Shown in pieces: positions 15,669 to 25,517 of a stretch of 64,000 nucleotides of DNA. A program made the position numbers and the translations under genes. This DNA comes from Arthrobacter sp. PM3 (GTDB lineage: Bacteria; Actinomycetota; Actinomycetes; Actinomycetales; Micrococcaceae): NCBI RefSeq assembly GCF_003352915.1, contig NZ_CP022314.1:1805375-1869374 (forward strand), given 5' to 3'. Below the pieces are notes generated by a model that was given only the letters and a program-made list of their open reading frames with translations, ran no database searches and was not told where the DNA came from. How positions within the stretch are numbered: position 1 is the stretch's first letter; the number at the start of each line of letters is the position of its first letter.

Positions 15669-18116
15669 ATGCCTGAATCCCCCGTGATGCGGTTTGACGA
15701 GATCGGCATGGGCGACGTCCCTGCGGTCGGCGGAAAGAACGCCTCGCTCGGCGAGCTCATCCGCGCCCTGCAGACCGAGGGGGTCCGGGTCCCCGACGGG
15801 TTCGCCACCACAGCCGCCGCGTACCGGACCTTCATCGCCGCCAACGGGATCGAGGCCGCCATGCGCTCGCGCATTGCGGCCTACCGGTCCGGGGGCGCCA
15901 CGCTGCGGGCCACCGGGGAGGCCGTCCGGGAACTGTTCCTGGCCAGCGAGTTCCCCGACGACATCGCCGCGTCCATCCGCACGCACTACCGGGAGCTGGG
16001 GGAGCGGGCGGGCGTGGACCGGCTCTCGGTCGCCGTCCGCAGCAGCGCCACCGCCGAGGACCTGCCGGACGCCAGCTTTGCCGGCCAGCAGGAGACGTTC
16101 CTGAACATCGCCGGCGAGCGGGAACTCCTGGACGCCTGCCGCCGCTGCTACGCCTCCCTGTTCACAGACCGGGCCATCAGCTACCGCGAGGTCAAAGGAT
16201 TCGACCACATGGACGTCGCCCTCTCGATCGGTGTCCAGCGGATGGTGCGCTCCGACGTCGGCGCCTCCGGGGTGATGTTCTCCATCGACACCGATTCGGG
16301 CTTCCCCCGGGCCGCCGTGATCAGTGCGGCCTGGGGCCTCGGCGAAACCGTGGTCCAGGGCACCATCAACCCGGACAAATACCTGGTCTTCAAGCCGCTC
16401 CTCACCGAATCCGCGGCCGCGCAGGGCATCGCCCCGATCATCGAGAAAGCCCTCGGCTCCAAGGCCCGCAAGATGGTCTACAGCCGCGGCGGGAGCGCCC
16501 GCACCCGGATGGTGGACACCTCGGAGGCCGAACGCCGGGCGTTCGTGCTGGACGACGCCGAGATCCTGGCCCTCGCCCGCTGGGCCGTCAGCGTCGAAAA
16601 CCACTACGGCCGGCCCATGGACATGGAATGGGCCCGCGACGGCGAAACCGGGGAGCTCTTCATGGTCCAGGCCCGGCCCGAGACCGTCCAGTCACGCCGG
16701 ACCGGCCCGCACTTCACCATCCACCACCTCCTGGAACAGGGGACGGTGCTGGCCGCCGGCGCGGCGGTCGGGGACTCGATCGCGCACGGCACGGTGTGCG
16801 TCATCCGGACCACGGCGGACATCGCGGCGTTCCGCGACGGCGCCATCCTGGTGACCGAAATGACCGACCCCGACTGGGTGCCCATCATGAAACGGGCCGC
16901 CGGGATCGTCACCGACCACGGCGGCCCGACCAGCCACGCGGCGATCGTCAGCCGCGAACTGGGCGTGCCCGCCGTCGTCGGAACCGGCAACGCCACGGCC
17001 GTCCTGGCCGAGGGCCGAGCCGTGACGATCTCCTGCGCCGAGGGCGACGCGGGCCGCGTCTACGACGGCACCCTGGCCTTCGAAACCGAGGACGTGGACC
17101 TCGGCGGGCTGCCCGAAACACGCACCGCCGTCATGGTCAACATCGCCAGCCCGGCCGCTGCCTTCCAGTGGTGGCGGCTGCCGGCCGACGGCGTCGGGCT
17201 CGCCCGGATGGAATTCATCATCAGCAGCCTGATCCGCGTCCACCCCATGGCCCTGGTCCACCCGGAACGGGTCACCGACCCGGCCGAGGCGCGGCAGATC
17301 CGGGAGCTGGCGCAGGGGTACGCGGACCCCACAGGCTACTTCGTGGACGCGCTGTCGCTGGGCATCGCCAAGATCGCCGCGCCGTACTATCCCCGCCCGG
17401 TCATTGTCCGGCTCAGCGACTTCAAGACCAACGAGTACGCCCACCTGCTCGGCGGGCCCGCGTTTGAGGAGCCGGAGGAGAACCCCATGCTGGGCTTCCG
17501 CGGCGCCTCGCGCTACTACGACGACCGCTACCGCGAGGGATTCGCGCTCGAATGCGCCGCGCTCCGGCGCGTCCGCGAAAAGCTCGGGTTCACGAACGTC
17601 ATTGTGATGGTGCCGTTTTGCCGCACGCCCCGGGAAGCGGACAAGGTCCTTGCCGTCATGGCTGAGCACGGCCTGGTCCGCGGCAGGAACGGGCTGCAGG
17701 TCTACATGATGTGTGAAATCCCGTCCAACGTGGTCCTGGCCGAGAAGTTCGCCACGCGCTTCGACGGTTTCTCGATCGGCTCCAACGACCTCACCCAGCT
17801 GGTCCTGGGCGTGGACCGTGACTCCGGTACGCTCGCGGCGCTCTTCGACGAGCGGGACGAGGCAGTGATGGCCATGATCAGCGAGGCCATCCGGAAGGCG
17901 CACGCCGGCGGCATCAAGATCGGCATTTGCGGGCAGGGCCCCAGCAACCATCCGGAGTTCGCGGCGTTCCTGGTCCGGGAAGGGATCGACTCGATCTCCC
18001 TGAACCCGGACAGCTACCTCAAGACCGTGCCGCGGATCGCGGAAGCGGAACAGTCAGTGGCCGCCACGGAAGCGTCAGCCGGATCAGGTGCGGCGAAGCC
18101 GGCGTCAGCCCGGTAG
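15669..18116 (+). CDS. ppsA: Phosphoenolpyruvate synthase
   Basis: An 815-residue enzyme that converts pyruvate, ATP and water to PEP, AMP and phosphate, allowing gluconeogenesis from pyruvate. Residues ~5-340 form the ATP-grasp-like domain: VGGKNASLGELI, VAVRSSATAEDLPDASFAGQ and AAWGLGETVVQGTINPDKYL. The swivelling phosphohistidine domain has GGPTSHAAIVSRELGVPAVV with the active His423. The C-terminal TIM barrel holds NVIVMVPFCRTPREADKVLA and GICGQGPSNHPEFAAFLVRE with the catalytic Cys, ending in SISLNPDSYLKTVPRIAEAE. Start ATG has AGGAG 7 bases upstream. The 3' end overlaps the convergent P1B ATPase gene by 12 bases. The family and the upstream box suggest induction under low oxygen or energy stress (inference). 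Confidence 0.93.
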   Translation: MPESPVMRFDEIGMGDVPAVGGKNASLGELIRALQTEGVRVPDGFATTAAAYRTFIAANGIEAAMRSRIAAYRSGGATLRATGEAVRELFLASEFPDDIAASIRTHYRELGERAGVDRLSVAVRSSATAEDLPDASFAGQQETFLNIAGERELLDACRRCYASLFTDRAISYREVKGFDHMDVALSIGVQRMVRSDVGASGVMFSIDTDSGFPRAAVISAAWGLGETVVQGTINPDKYLVFKPLLTESAAAQGIAPIIEKALGSKARKMVYSRGGSARTRMVDTSEAERRAFVLDDAEILALARWAVSVENHYGRPMDMEWARDGETGELFMVQARPETVQSRRTGPHFTIHHLLEQGTVLAAGAAVGDSIAHGTVCVIRTTADIAAFRDGAILVTEMTDPDWVPIMKRAAGIVTDHGGPTSHAAIVSRELGVPAVVGTGNATAVLAEGRAVTISCAEGDAGRVYDGTLAFETEDVDLGGLPETRTAVMVNIASPAAAFQWWRLPADGVGLARMEFIISSLIRVHPMALVHPERVTDPAEARQIRELAQGYADPTGYFVDALSLGIAKIAAPYYPRPVIVRLSDFKTNEYAHLLGGPAFEEPEENPMLGFRGASRYYDDRYREGFALECAALRRVREKLGFTNVIVMVPFCRTPREADKVLAVMAEHGLVRGRNGLQVYMMCEIPSNVVLAEKFATRFDGFSIGSNDLTQLVLGVDRDSGTLAALFDERDEAVMAMISEAIRKAHAGGIKIGICGQGPSNHPEFAAFLVREGIDSISLNPDSYLKTVPRIAEAEQSVAATEASAGSGAAKPASAR

Positions 18117-20051
18117 CGGCGCCCGCCGGGCACCTTCCCGGGCCGGTGCCGCGCGGCCTGCGCCGTGGCGCCCGGGGCCAAGGGCCCGCAGGGCGTTGAG
18201 GATGGTGGCGAGGTCCACGAGCTCCTGGGTCAGGGCGCCGGCGATGGCCGGCACGTAGCCTGCGGCGGCGGCGATCATGAGGACCACGCTGAGCGTGATG
18301 CCGATCCAGATGCTCTGCAGGGCCACCTGCACCGTGCGTTGCCCGATCCGCACGGCCGATGCCACCTTGGAGAGGTCATCGAGGATGATCACGACGTCGG
18401 CCGACTCGCCGGCCGCCGTCGAGCCGCGGGCCCCCATCGCGATGCCGACGTCGGCGACCGCCAGGACGGGGGCGTCATTGACGCCGTCGCCGACCATCAT
18501 GACCGGGCGGTCCGGCAGCGACCGGACGGCCTCGACCTTATCCGGCGGGAGGCACTCGGCACGGACATCGGTCAGCCCGGCCTCGTCCGCGATGTGCCGG
18601 GCGGTGGCAAGGGCGTCGCCGGTCAGCATGATCGTCTGGCCCACGCCCAGCTCTTTGAGCTCGCCGAGGGTGCGGCGGGTCTCCTGGCGGATGGGGTCGC
18701 TCATCACGAGGGAGCCGACGAATTCGCCGCCCGCGCCGACATAGATGGCGAGCTCGCCGCTGGTCAGGTCCGTCTCGGCCACACCGGAGGCCCACTCCGC
18801 CACGAACGCGGGCTTGCCCACCACCACGTCCTGGCCGTCGAACCGGGCGCGCACCCCATGGGTGGCGAATTCGGTGGCCTCGGTGGCGGCCGCAAACGGC
18901 AGGGCGCGGGAGCGGGCGGCATCCATGACCGAGGCCGCCAGGACATGGGAGGAATACTGTTCGGCGGAGGCGGCCAGCTGCAACACCTGGTCCTCCGAGA
19001 GCTGCCCGGCGGCCCGGATGCCCACCAGGGCAGGCCGGCCGTAGGTCAGGGTTCCGGTCTTGTCGAACGCCACAGTCTTGATCCGGCCCAGCTGCTCCAG
19101 CACCCCGGCGTACTTGACGATGATGCCCGAACGCGCGGCCCGGCTCATGCCGCCCAGGAACGCCACCGGCGCAGCGATCAGCAGCGGGCACGGCGTGGCC
19201 ACCACCAGGACCTCGGCGAAGCGTGCCGGGTTGCCGCTGATGATCCAGCCCACCGCGCCGAGAATGTAAGCGAGGGCGGTGAACGGGACGGCGTAGCGGT
19301 CGGCCAGCCGGACCATGGGCGCCTTGCTGTCCGCCGCTTCCTTCACGAGGGCGACGATCCGACTGTACTGCGAGTCCTCCATACGTGCCGTGACCCGCAT
19401 CCGGATCGCGGCCTCACCGTTCAGCGACCCGCTCATGAGGCCGTCCCCGGCGGTCCGTTCCACCGGCAGGCTTTCGCCGGTGAGGGAGGATTCGTCGAAC
19501 GACCCCGACTCGGAGAGCAGGACGCCGTCCAGCGGGACCACCTCGCCGGGGCGGACCAGCAGGATGTCTCCGATTTCGACGTCGGTGGCCGCGATGTCCT
19601 CGTGCTGGCCGTCGGTTTGAGCGCCGCCGTTGGCGGCGGCTGTGTCGGTTCCGGCGGTGTCAGCTCCGGGGCCGGGGGTGCCGTTCCGCTCCCGGTGGGC
19701 GATCTGCGGGACGCGTTCCAGCAGGGCCGTCAGCTCGCCCTTGGCCCGGCCGGCAGCGTAGTCCTCGAGGGCCGTGCCGCCGGCGAGCATCAGCACGATG
19801 ATCATGGAGGCGATGTACTCACCCACGAGCACGGTACTGATGATCGCGGTGACGGCGAGGATGTCGATGCCCCATTGCCCACCGGCCAGCCGGCGCACCA
19901 TCCCGACAGCGAGGTAGGCTGCCACGGCCAGGGCATAGACGCTCGCGGCGACCTGGGCGATGCCTTCCTGGCCCGCGGCCAGGAGGGCCAGCACCGCCAG
20001 GAGGGCAACGAGGGTCCCGGCCACGAGTGGATACCGGAGCACGAATTTCAC
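18105..20051 (-). CDS. Heavy-metal translocating P1B-type ATPase
   Basis: A 648-residue P1B ATPase without an N-terminal metal-binding (HMA) domain. Seen are the actuator SGSFDESSLTGESLPVERTA (~residue 195), the ion motif VVATPCPLLIAAPVAFLGGM (TPCPL instead of CPC, ~284), AFDKTGTLTYGRPALVG (Asp ~330) and MMVGDGVNDAPVLAVADVGI, with a C-terminal helix pair. TPC motifs occur in CtpD/CoaT-like cobalt or nickel exporters and some others, so the metal is uncertain. An insertion rich in Gly/Thr/Ala/Asp (around residues 123-150) lies between the first membrane helices and the actuator. Start is GTG with a weak site (GCGGGA). It is divergent from the GH65 gene. Confidence 0.88.
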   Translation of the reverse strand: MKFVLRYPLVAGTLVALLAVLALLAAGQEGIAQVAASVYALAVAAYLAVGMVRRLAGGQWGIDILAVTAIISTVLVGEYIASMIIVLMLAGGTALEDYAAGRAKGELTALLERVPQIAHRERNGTPGPGADTAGTDTAAANGGAQTDGQHEDIAATDVEIGDILLVRPGEVVPLDGVLLSESGSFDESSLTGESLPVERTAGDGLMSGSLNGEAAIRMRVTARMEDSQYSRIVALVKEAADSKAPMVRLADRYAVPFTALAYILGAVGWIISGNPARFAEVLVVATPCPLLIAAPVAFLGGMSRAARSGIIVKYAGVLEQLGRIKTVAFDKTGTLTYGRPALVGIRAAGQLSEDQVLQLAASAEQYSSHVLAASVMDAARSRALPFAAATEATEFATHGVRARFDGQDVVVGKPAFVAEWASGVAETDLTSGELAIYVGAGGEFVGSLVMSDPIRQETRRTLGELKELGVGQTIMLTGDALATARHIADEAGLTDVRAECLPPDKVEAVRSLPDRPVMMVGDGVNDAPVLAVADVGIAMGARGSTAAGESADVVIILDDLSKVASAVRIGQRTVQVALQSIWIGITLSVVLMIAAAAGYVPAIAGALTQELVDLATILNALRALGPGRHGAGRAAPAREGARRAPLPG

Positions 20052-20192
20052 GCAAGTCCCGCTTTCGGCGTCGTGTCATCGACTACTTGAATCCTACTGC
20101 GCTGCTCCCGCGGCCCCGGGGCCTGGAGGCCGACGCTTTGCCCGGGCCGAACGCCACTGTCGCCGCCCGCGGATGGCTGGTAGGACAGGGCC

Positions 20193-23100
20193 ATGACGGA
20201 GTCGCCCACAGTTGCCGCCGCGCTGGCGCCCGTCGACGCCGTGATCTTCGAACTCGACGGCGTCGTGACCGACACCGCCGAGCTGCGCGCAGCAGCCTGG
20301 AAGCAGCTCCTCGACGACGTCTTGCAGGACCCCCGGCTTCCCGCCGACGCCCTGCGCGCACCCGTCACGGACGACGAACTCGCCCGGTGCGTCGAGGGCC
20401 GGACCGGGGAGGACGGCGTGGCCACGTTCCTGGCCTCCCGCGGCGCCGCCATTGCCCGCGGCCTGCCCGCGGACAGTCCGTCGGAGTGGACGGCGTCCGG
20501 GCTCGCGCGCCGCCAGGACGCCATGTTCGAAGCCATGCTCGCCGGCGGCCCGGTCCCGGTCTTCCCCGGCACCGTCGCGCTCCTTGAACGGCTCCGGGCG
20601 GGCCGGATCCCGGTGGTCCTGGCCACCTCCAGCCGCAACGCCGCCGCCGTCCTGGCTGCGGCCGCACTCGGGGATGTCTTTGACCACGTCGTCGACGGGC
20701 AGACGGCCCTGGACCGTGACGTCGCCGGAATGCCGGCACCTGCCCTGGCCCTCGAGGCCGTCCGCCGGCTGGAGATCACCCCGGCCCGCGCCATGGTGAT
20801 TGCCGCCGCGGCGTCCGGCGTCGAAGCCGGGCGGCGGGGCGGGTTCGGTCTCGTGGTGGGCCTCGACCGGGTCGGACGGCGGGCCGAGCTGGAAGCCGCG
20901 GGCGCCGACGTCGTGGTTGAAGACGTCAGCGAACTGGACATCGGGCTGGTCATCACGCACCCCTGGCTGCTGGTCTACGAGGGATTCGACCCGGCCCACG
21001 AAGGACACCGGGAGGCACTGACCACGCTCGGGAACGGTTACCTCGCCACCCGCGGCGCCGCACCCGAACACCGGGCAGGGGAGGTCCACTATCCGGGCAC
21101 CTACCTGGCGGGCATTTACAGCACCCTCGCCAGCGTCGTCCAGGGCGAGGAGACGGTGGACGAGCACATGGTCAACATCCCGGACTGGCTGCCGCTGGAC
21201 GTCAGGGTGGGCGGCGCCGCGTGGTGGTCCGGCGGCGGCCTGACGCTCCGGAGCGAGCGCCGCACCCTGGATCTCAAACGCGCCCTGTTGAGCCGGGAAG
21301 CGCTGCTGGAGGACGACGCCGGGCGGCAACTGCAGGTGCTCCAGCGCAGAATCGTCTCCATGGCCGAACCCCACCTGGCGGCGATGGAGACCACCCTGAC
21401 CGCGCTCGGGTGGAGCGGGAACATCAGCGTCCGCAGCGGCTGCGACACGGCCGTCACCAACTCCAACGTGCCCGAGGACGCCCAGCTGGCCAACCGGCAC
21501 CTGACAGCGGTGGCGGTGTCCGCCTCAGAGGACGGCCCGGGCACTGCGGAACTGACGGTCCAGGTACGGACGCGCGGAAGCAGGATCGGGATCGCCCTGG
21601 CGCTGCGGACCCGGATTTCCGGCGGGGCGGAGCAAACCGGACCCCGCGGGGTCCACGAACCTGGCGGCGGGATGCACGGCCACCGCTTCGAGCTGGCCGT
21701 TACGGACGGCGTCCCCGTCACGGTGACCAAGACGGCAGCCGTCGCCACCTCCCGGGACCACGCCATCGCCTCGCCTGTCTCTGCGGCGCTCGCCGTGCTG
21801 GCGCGGACACCCCGGGACTTCGGCACCTTGCTGGCCGAACATGAGGCGGCGTGGAGCCTCCTGCTCGCGCCGTTCATCATCGACTCCGACGCCCCGTCCC
21901 AAGCCCAGCTGATCCTCAACCTGCACGTCTTCCACCTGCTGCAGACCCTCACCACCCACACGGCCGAGCTCGACGCCGGCGTCCCTGCCCGCGGGCTCCA
22001 CGGCGAAGGCTACCGGGGGCACATCTTCTGGGATGAGCTGTTCGTCCTGCCCGTCCTGAACTCCCGGCTGCCCGCCGTCGCCCGCGAACTCATTGACTAC
22101 CGCTGGCGGCGGCTGGGGACAGCGCGCGACGCCGCCCGCAAGGCCGGGCTGAGCGGCGCCCTCTTTCCCTGGCAGAGCGGCAGCGACGGCACCGAACAGA
22201 CACCCAAATTCCTGTTCAACAGGCTCTCCGGGCACTGGGTGCCGGACTACTCCCACCTGCAGCGGCATGTGGGCCTCGCCGTGGCCTACAACGCCTGGCA
22301 GTACTTCGAAGCGACCCAGGACAGGGGATGGCTGACCCGGCACGGGGCCGAGATCGTGGTGGATGTCGCCCGGCTGTTCGCCTCCCTCGCGGAGCACGAC
22401 GCCGCCGAGGACCGGTTCCACATCCGGGGCGTCATGGGCCCCGACGAGTACCACACCGGCCCCCCTGGCAACCCCGGCGGAGGACTGGACGACAACGCCT
22501 ACACCAACATCATGGCAGCCTGGGTATTCGACCAGGCGGTCTGGATCATGCATTCCGTCCGGGGCTTCGACATGGACGAGCTGCGCTCGCGGCTGGGCAT
22601 CACGGCCGGGGAGGTCGCCGCCTGGGCCCACCTGAGCCGGCGCATGTTCGTGCCTTTCCACGACGGCGGCATCATCAGCCAGTTCGACGGCTATGGCGCG
22701 CTCCGGGAACTGGACTGGAAGCATTACCGCCGCGCGTACCGCAACATCGAACGGCTGGACCTGATCCTGGAAGCGGAGGGGGACAGCACCAACCATTACC
22801 GGCTCGCGAAACAGGCGGATGTCCTCATGCTCCTGTACGTCCTGGGCGAGGACCAGCTCCTGGGGTTCCTGCGCCGGATGGGGTACGCCGTCGACCGGGC
22901 GCAGATCGCGGCCACCGTGGACTACTACCTGGCCCGGACCGCGCACGGCTCCACCCTCAGCAGGGTGGCCCACGCCTCGGTGCTGGCACAGCGGGACCCG
23001 GAGCAGGCGTGGGCCACGTTCCGGGAAGCCCTGGACACGGACCTGGACGACACCCAGGGCGGCACCACGAGTTCGGGCATCCACCTGGGCGCCATGGCCG

Positions 23101-23459
23101 GGTCGATCGACGTCGTCCAGCGCAGCTTCGCCGGGCTGCGGATCACCCGGGACGCCCTGGACTTCACCCCGCGGCTGCCGGCGGAGCTGTCCCGGGTGGA
23201 GTTCCAGGTCCGCTACCGGGACCAGCTGCTGGCCGTGCACCTCGGCACGGACAGGCTGCGCGTGTCCGCCGCTCCGGGGGACGCCGCCCCCGTACTGGTG
23301 CGGGTCGGAGCGGAAAAGGTGCTGCTGCGGGCCGGCAAAGAGTATGAGTTCCTCTTCGGTCCCCGCCCGGCCGCTGACGGGCGACCGGCTGACGGGCGGC
23401 AGGTTGCGGCTACGTCGCTGGCGTGCCCCGATCCATGTGCAGCACCGCCGCGCCCGTGA
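20193..23459 (+). CDS. HAD-like domain fused to GH65 disaccharide phosphorylase
   Basis: A 1088-residue fusion. Residues ~15-255 have the beta-phosphoglucomutase HAD fold, but its active site is broken: the nucleophile position is Glu20 (FELDGVVTD), the motif III lysine is Met180 ([11 protein letters not shown]) and the motif IV acid pair is Ala204-Ala205. Residues ~260-1060 form a glycoside hydrolase family 65 enzyme: [20 protein letters not shown] at the N-terminal domain, [16 protein letters not shown], the catalytic acid Glu752 in GVMGPDEYH, and [20 protein letters not shown] near the phosphate site. GH65 enzymes phosphorolyse trehalose, maltose, kojibiose or similar sugars. The same HAD-GH65 plan is known in M. 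tuberculosis Rv2006 (annotated otsB1). The last 50 bases overlap the convergent alcohol dehydrogenase gene. Confidence 0.9.
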   Translation: MTESPTVAAALAPVDAVIFELDGVVTDTAELRAAAWKQLLDDVLQDPRLPADALRAPVTDDELARCVEGRTGEDGVATFLASRGAAIARGLPADSPSEWTASGLARRQDAMFEAMLAGGPVPVFPGTVALLERLRAGRIPVVLATSSRNAAAVLAAAALGDVFDHVVDGQTALDRDVAGMPAPALALEAVRRLEITPARAMVIAAAASGVEAGRRGGFGLVVGLDRVGRRAELEAAGADVVVEDVSELDIGLVITHPWLLVYEGFDPAHEGHREALTTLGNGYLATRGAAPEHRAGEVHYPGTYLAGIYSTLASVVQGEETVDEHMVNIPDWLPLDVRVGGAAWWSGGGLTLRSERRTLDLKRALLSREALLEDDAGRQLQVLQRRIVSMAEPHLAAMETTLTALGWSGNISVRSGCDTAVTNSNVPEDAQLANRHLTAVAVSASEDGPGTAELTVQVRTRGSRIGIALALRTRISGGAEQTGPRGVHEPGGGMHGHRFELAVTDGVPVTVTKTAAVATSRDHAIASPVSAALAVLARTPRDFGTLLAEHEAAWSLLLAPFIIDSDAPSQAQLILNLHVFHLLQTLTTHTAELDAGVPARGLHGEGYRGHIFWDELFVLPVLNSRLPAVARELIDYRWRRLGTARDAARKAGLSGALFPWQSGSDGTEQTPKFLFNRLSGHWVPDYSHLQRHVGLAVAYNAWQYFEATQDRGWLTRHGAEIVVDVARLFASLAEHDAAEDRFHIRGVMGPDEYHTGPPGNPGGGLDDNAYTNIMAAWVFDQAVWIMHSVRGFDMDELRSRLGITAGEVAAWAHLSRRMFVPFHDGGIISQFDGYGALRELDWKHYRRAYRNIERLDLILEAEGDSTNHYRLAKQADVLMLLYVLGEDQLLGFLRRMGYAVDRAQIAATVDYYLARTAHGSTLSRVAHASVLAQRDPEQAWATFREALDTDLDDTQGGTTSSGIHLGAMAGSIDVVQRSFAGLRITRDALDFTPRLPAELSRVEFQVRYRDQLLAVHLGTDRLRVSAAPGDAAPVLVRVGAEKVLLRAGKEYEFLFGPRPAADGRPADGRQVAATSLACPDPCAAPPRP

Positions 23460-24429
23460 TCCGGTCCCCGGCCAGGTCCCGCAGGGCCTGGTCCGCCGCC
23501 TCGAACGGGTACGCCACCGTGGTGGGGCGCAACGGGATCTCGGCGGCGATGCGGAAGAATTCCTCGCCGTCGGCCCTGGTATTGGCCGTGACACTGCGCA
23601 GTTGGCGCTCCTGGAAGAGGTCGTCGCTGTAGCGCAGGGGCGGGATGTCGCTGAGGTGGATGCCCGCGACGGCGAGCGTCCCACCGCGGTCCAGGGCCCG
23701 GAGCGCCACCGGCACCAGGGTGCCGGCGGGCGCAAACAGGATCGCGGCGTCCAGCGGGTCCGGCGGCTGGTCCTCGGCGCCGCCGGCGAACGTCGCGCCC
23801 AGCTCCATGGCCAGCCCGCGGGCCTCCGCGGACCGGGTCATGACGTACACCCGGGCACCGCGGTAAAGGGCGATCTGGGCCGCCAGATGCGCGGAGCCGC
23901 CGAAGCCGTAGATGCCCAGCCGGCCGCCGATCGGCAGCTCGGCCCGGCTCAGCGCCCGGTAGCCGATGATTCCTGCGCACAAAAGCGGCGCCACCTGTTC
24001 GTCGCTGAAGACCTCCGGGAGCCGGTAGGCGAAGTTCTCGGCCACGGTGATGAGCTCGGCGTATCCGCCGTCGCGGTCCCAGCCGGTGAATGTGGGGGAC
24101 AGACACAGGTTCTCCTGTCCGCGCAGGCAGAAGCGGCAGCTCCCGCAGGTGCCGCCCAGCCAGGCCACCCCCACCCGCTCGCCGAGGCCGAACCTGGCGG
24201 CCCCCGGGCCGAGCCCGATCACCTCGCCGACCACTTCGTGACCCGGGATGGTCCCGGGGTGCCGCGGTTCAAGGTCGCCCTCGGCCAGGTGCAGGTCCGT
24301 GCGGCACACGCCGCAGACCCTGACCTTAAGCAGGATCTCTCCGCGCGCGGGCACGGGATCCGGGCAGTCGGCGGCCACGAGGGGCCCGCCGGACATGGGT
24401 CCGGGAACGCCTACCCGCCAGGCACGCAC
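23410..24429 (-). CDS. Zinc-dependent alcohol dehydrogenase
   Basis: A 339-residue zinc MDR enzyme. The catalytic zinc Cys lies in [20 protein letters not shown], with [13 protein letters not shown] following. The structural zinc ligands are in [17 protein letters not shown] (Cys-x2-Cys-x2-Cys-x7-Cys, ~residues 96-112). The Rossmann motif is [20 protein letters not shown] (~175). It should interconvert primary alcohols and aldehydes with NAD(H). Start GTG (complement 24427-24429) has AAGGAGG 5 bases upstream, far better than the longer open frame. It follows the universal stress gene by 58 bp on the same strand, so the two are probably an operon. Its 3' end overlaps the GH65 gene by 50 bases. 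Confidence 0.92.
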   Translation of the reverse strand: MRAWRVGVPGPMSGGPLVAADCPDPVPARGEILLKVRVCGVCRTDLHLAEGDLEPRHPGTIPGHEVVGEVIGLGPGAARFGLGERVGVAWLGGTCGSCRFCLRGQENLCLSPTFTGWDRDGGYAELITVAENFAYRLPEVFSDEQVAPLLCAGIIGYRALSRAELPIGGRLGIYGFGGSAHLAAQIALYRGARVYVMTRSAEARGLAMELGATFAGGAEDQPPDPLDAAILFAPAGTLVPVALRALDRGGTLAVAGIHLSDIPPLRYSDDLFQERQLRSVTANTRADGEEFFRIAAEIPLRPTTVAYPFEAADQALRDLAGDRITGAAVLHMDRGTPAT

Positions 24430-24487
24430 TGCGGCCTCCTTCTCCTGGTAACTCCCTGGTTCGTCCGGTCCTGCTTCTCCGGCGCGG

Positions 24488-25438
24488 CTAACGGCTGACC
24501 AGCACGTTGCAGCGGGCCTTATGGAGCACGGCGGAGACCGTGTTGCCGGGCCCGGCCGCCGGGTTGTGGGTCCCAAGCACCAGCACATCGGCGTCCGCTG
24601 CGGCGGCGAGAAGCTCCCGGGCGGCCGCATGGCCCTCGCACAGCACACCGGAAACCTCCAGCCCTGAAGCCAGCCCGCGGGCCTCGTCAACGGCACGGTC
24701 CAGAAGTTCCTGACCGTGGAGCGCCCCGTGGCGGCCGTGGTCGTCCCGCGCCCCGCCATGCGGGTCCACGTGGACGAGCCGCAGCGGGCCGCCGAGGACG
24801 CCGGCCAGCCGGACGGCCCCGGCCAGGACTGCGGGGCTGCGGGGCGAGGCATCCACTCCCGCCACGACGGGGCCGCCGGGGATGCGCGGCCGGCGGATGA
24901 TCATCACGGGGCAGTGCGCGGAGCCGGCGAGGTCAAGGCACACCGAACCCGCCACCGGGCCCAGGACGGCGCCGAGCCCCCGGCTGCCGACCACCAGCAG
25001 TTGCGCGTCCAGGGCGGCCTCGCGCAGTACCGGCGCGGCCAGCCCGGCCTCGATGACGCCGTCGACCTCCGGGATGACGGGGACGGTGGGTTCGGGGTGT
25101 TCGGCGGGTTCCGGTTCGAGACCGGGCTCGACGCCGGGCACGGGTTTGGTGGTGGATGCGGGTCCGGTGCCGGCTGTTTCCAGGACGGCGCTGCGCGCCA
25201 GTTCGATACCTTCGGCAAGGATGGCTTCGGCAGAATGCCGGAGCCCGCTGCCGGCCACTCCCTTAACCGGGCCGAGATTCTTGGTGAAGACCGGCCACAC
25301 CCAGGCGTGCACTACGCGCAGGTTGAGTCCGGTTGCAGCCGCATAACCGGCGGCCCAGCGAACGGCGAGCTGCGCGGCTTCAGACCCGCCGTAGCCCACC
25401 GCCACGATGCCGCGTTGATGGCCTGCGGGTGCCGGCAT
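24488..25438 (-). CDS. Universal stress protein, two Usp domains
   Basis: A 316-residue tandem Usp protein. Domain 1 (residues ~8-155) starts [20 protein letters not shown] and ends [20 protein letters not shown], then CPVMIIR, matching the ATP-binding G-2x-G-9x-G(S/T) pattern. It contains a Pro/Glu-rich insertion at ~102-125. Domain 2 (~162-316) starts [20 protein letters not shown] and has the less canonical [23 protein letters not shown]-binding two-domain Usp proteins are abundant in dormancy or hypoxia responses of actinobacteria. Start ATG has GGGAGGAA 2-3 bases upstream. A DosR-like palindrome lies 83 bases before it at 25521-25534. It is probably cotranscribed with the alcohol dehydrogenase. 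Confidence 0.9.
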   Translation of the reverse strand: MPAPAGHQRGIVAVGYGGSEAAQLAVRWAAGYAAATGLNLRVVHAWVWPVFTKNLGPVKGVAGSGLRHSAEAILAEGIELARSAVLETAGTGPASTTKPVPGVEPGLEPEPAEHPEPTVPVIPEVDGVIEAGLAAPVLREAALDAQLLVVGSRGLGAVLGPVAGSVCLDLAGSAHCPVMIIRRPRIPGGPVVAGVDASPRSPAVLAGAVRLAGVLGGPLRLVHVDPHGGARDDHGRHGALHGQELLDRAVDEARGLASGLEVSGVLCEGHAAARELLAAAADADVLVLGTHNPAAGPGNTVSAVLHKARCNVLVSR

Positions 25439-25517
25439 GATTCCTCCCGGATCTGCGGACGCACCCCTTCGCCCGGCTATACGTGCAGCCCAGTAGACCG
25501 CTCCGGTCAGGCAATGG

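Noticed and set aside
24430..24852. N-terminal extension of the alcohol dehydrogenase to a longer frame
   Set aside because: The extra 141 residues are a shadow of the universal stress gene, and GTG 24429 has a strong AAGGAGG site and starts at the expected family position.
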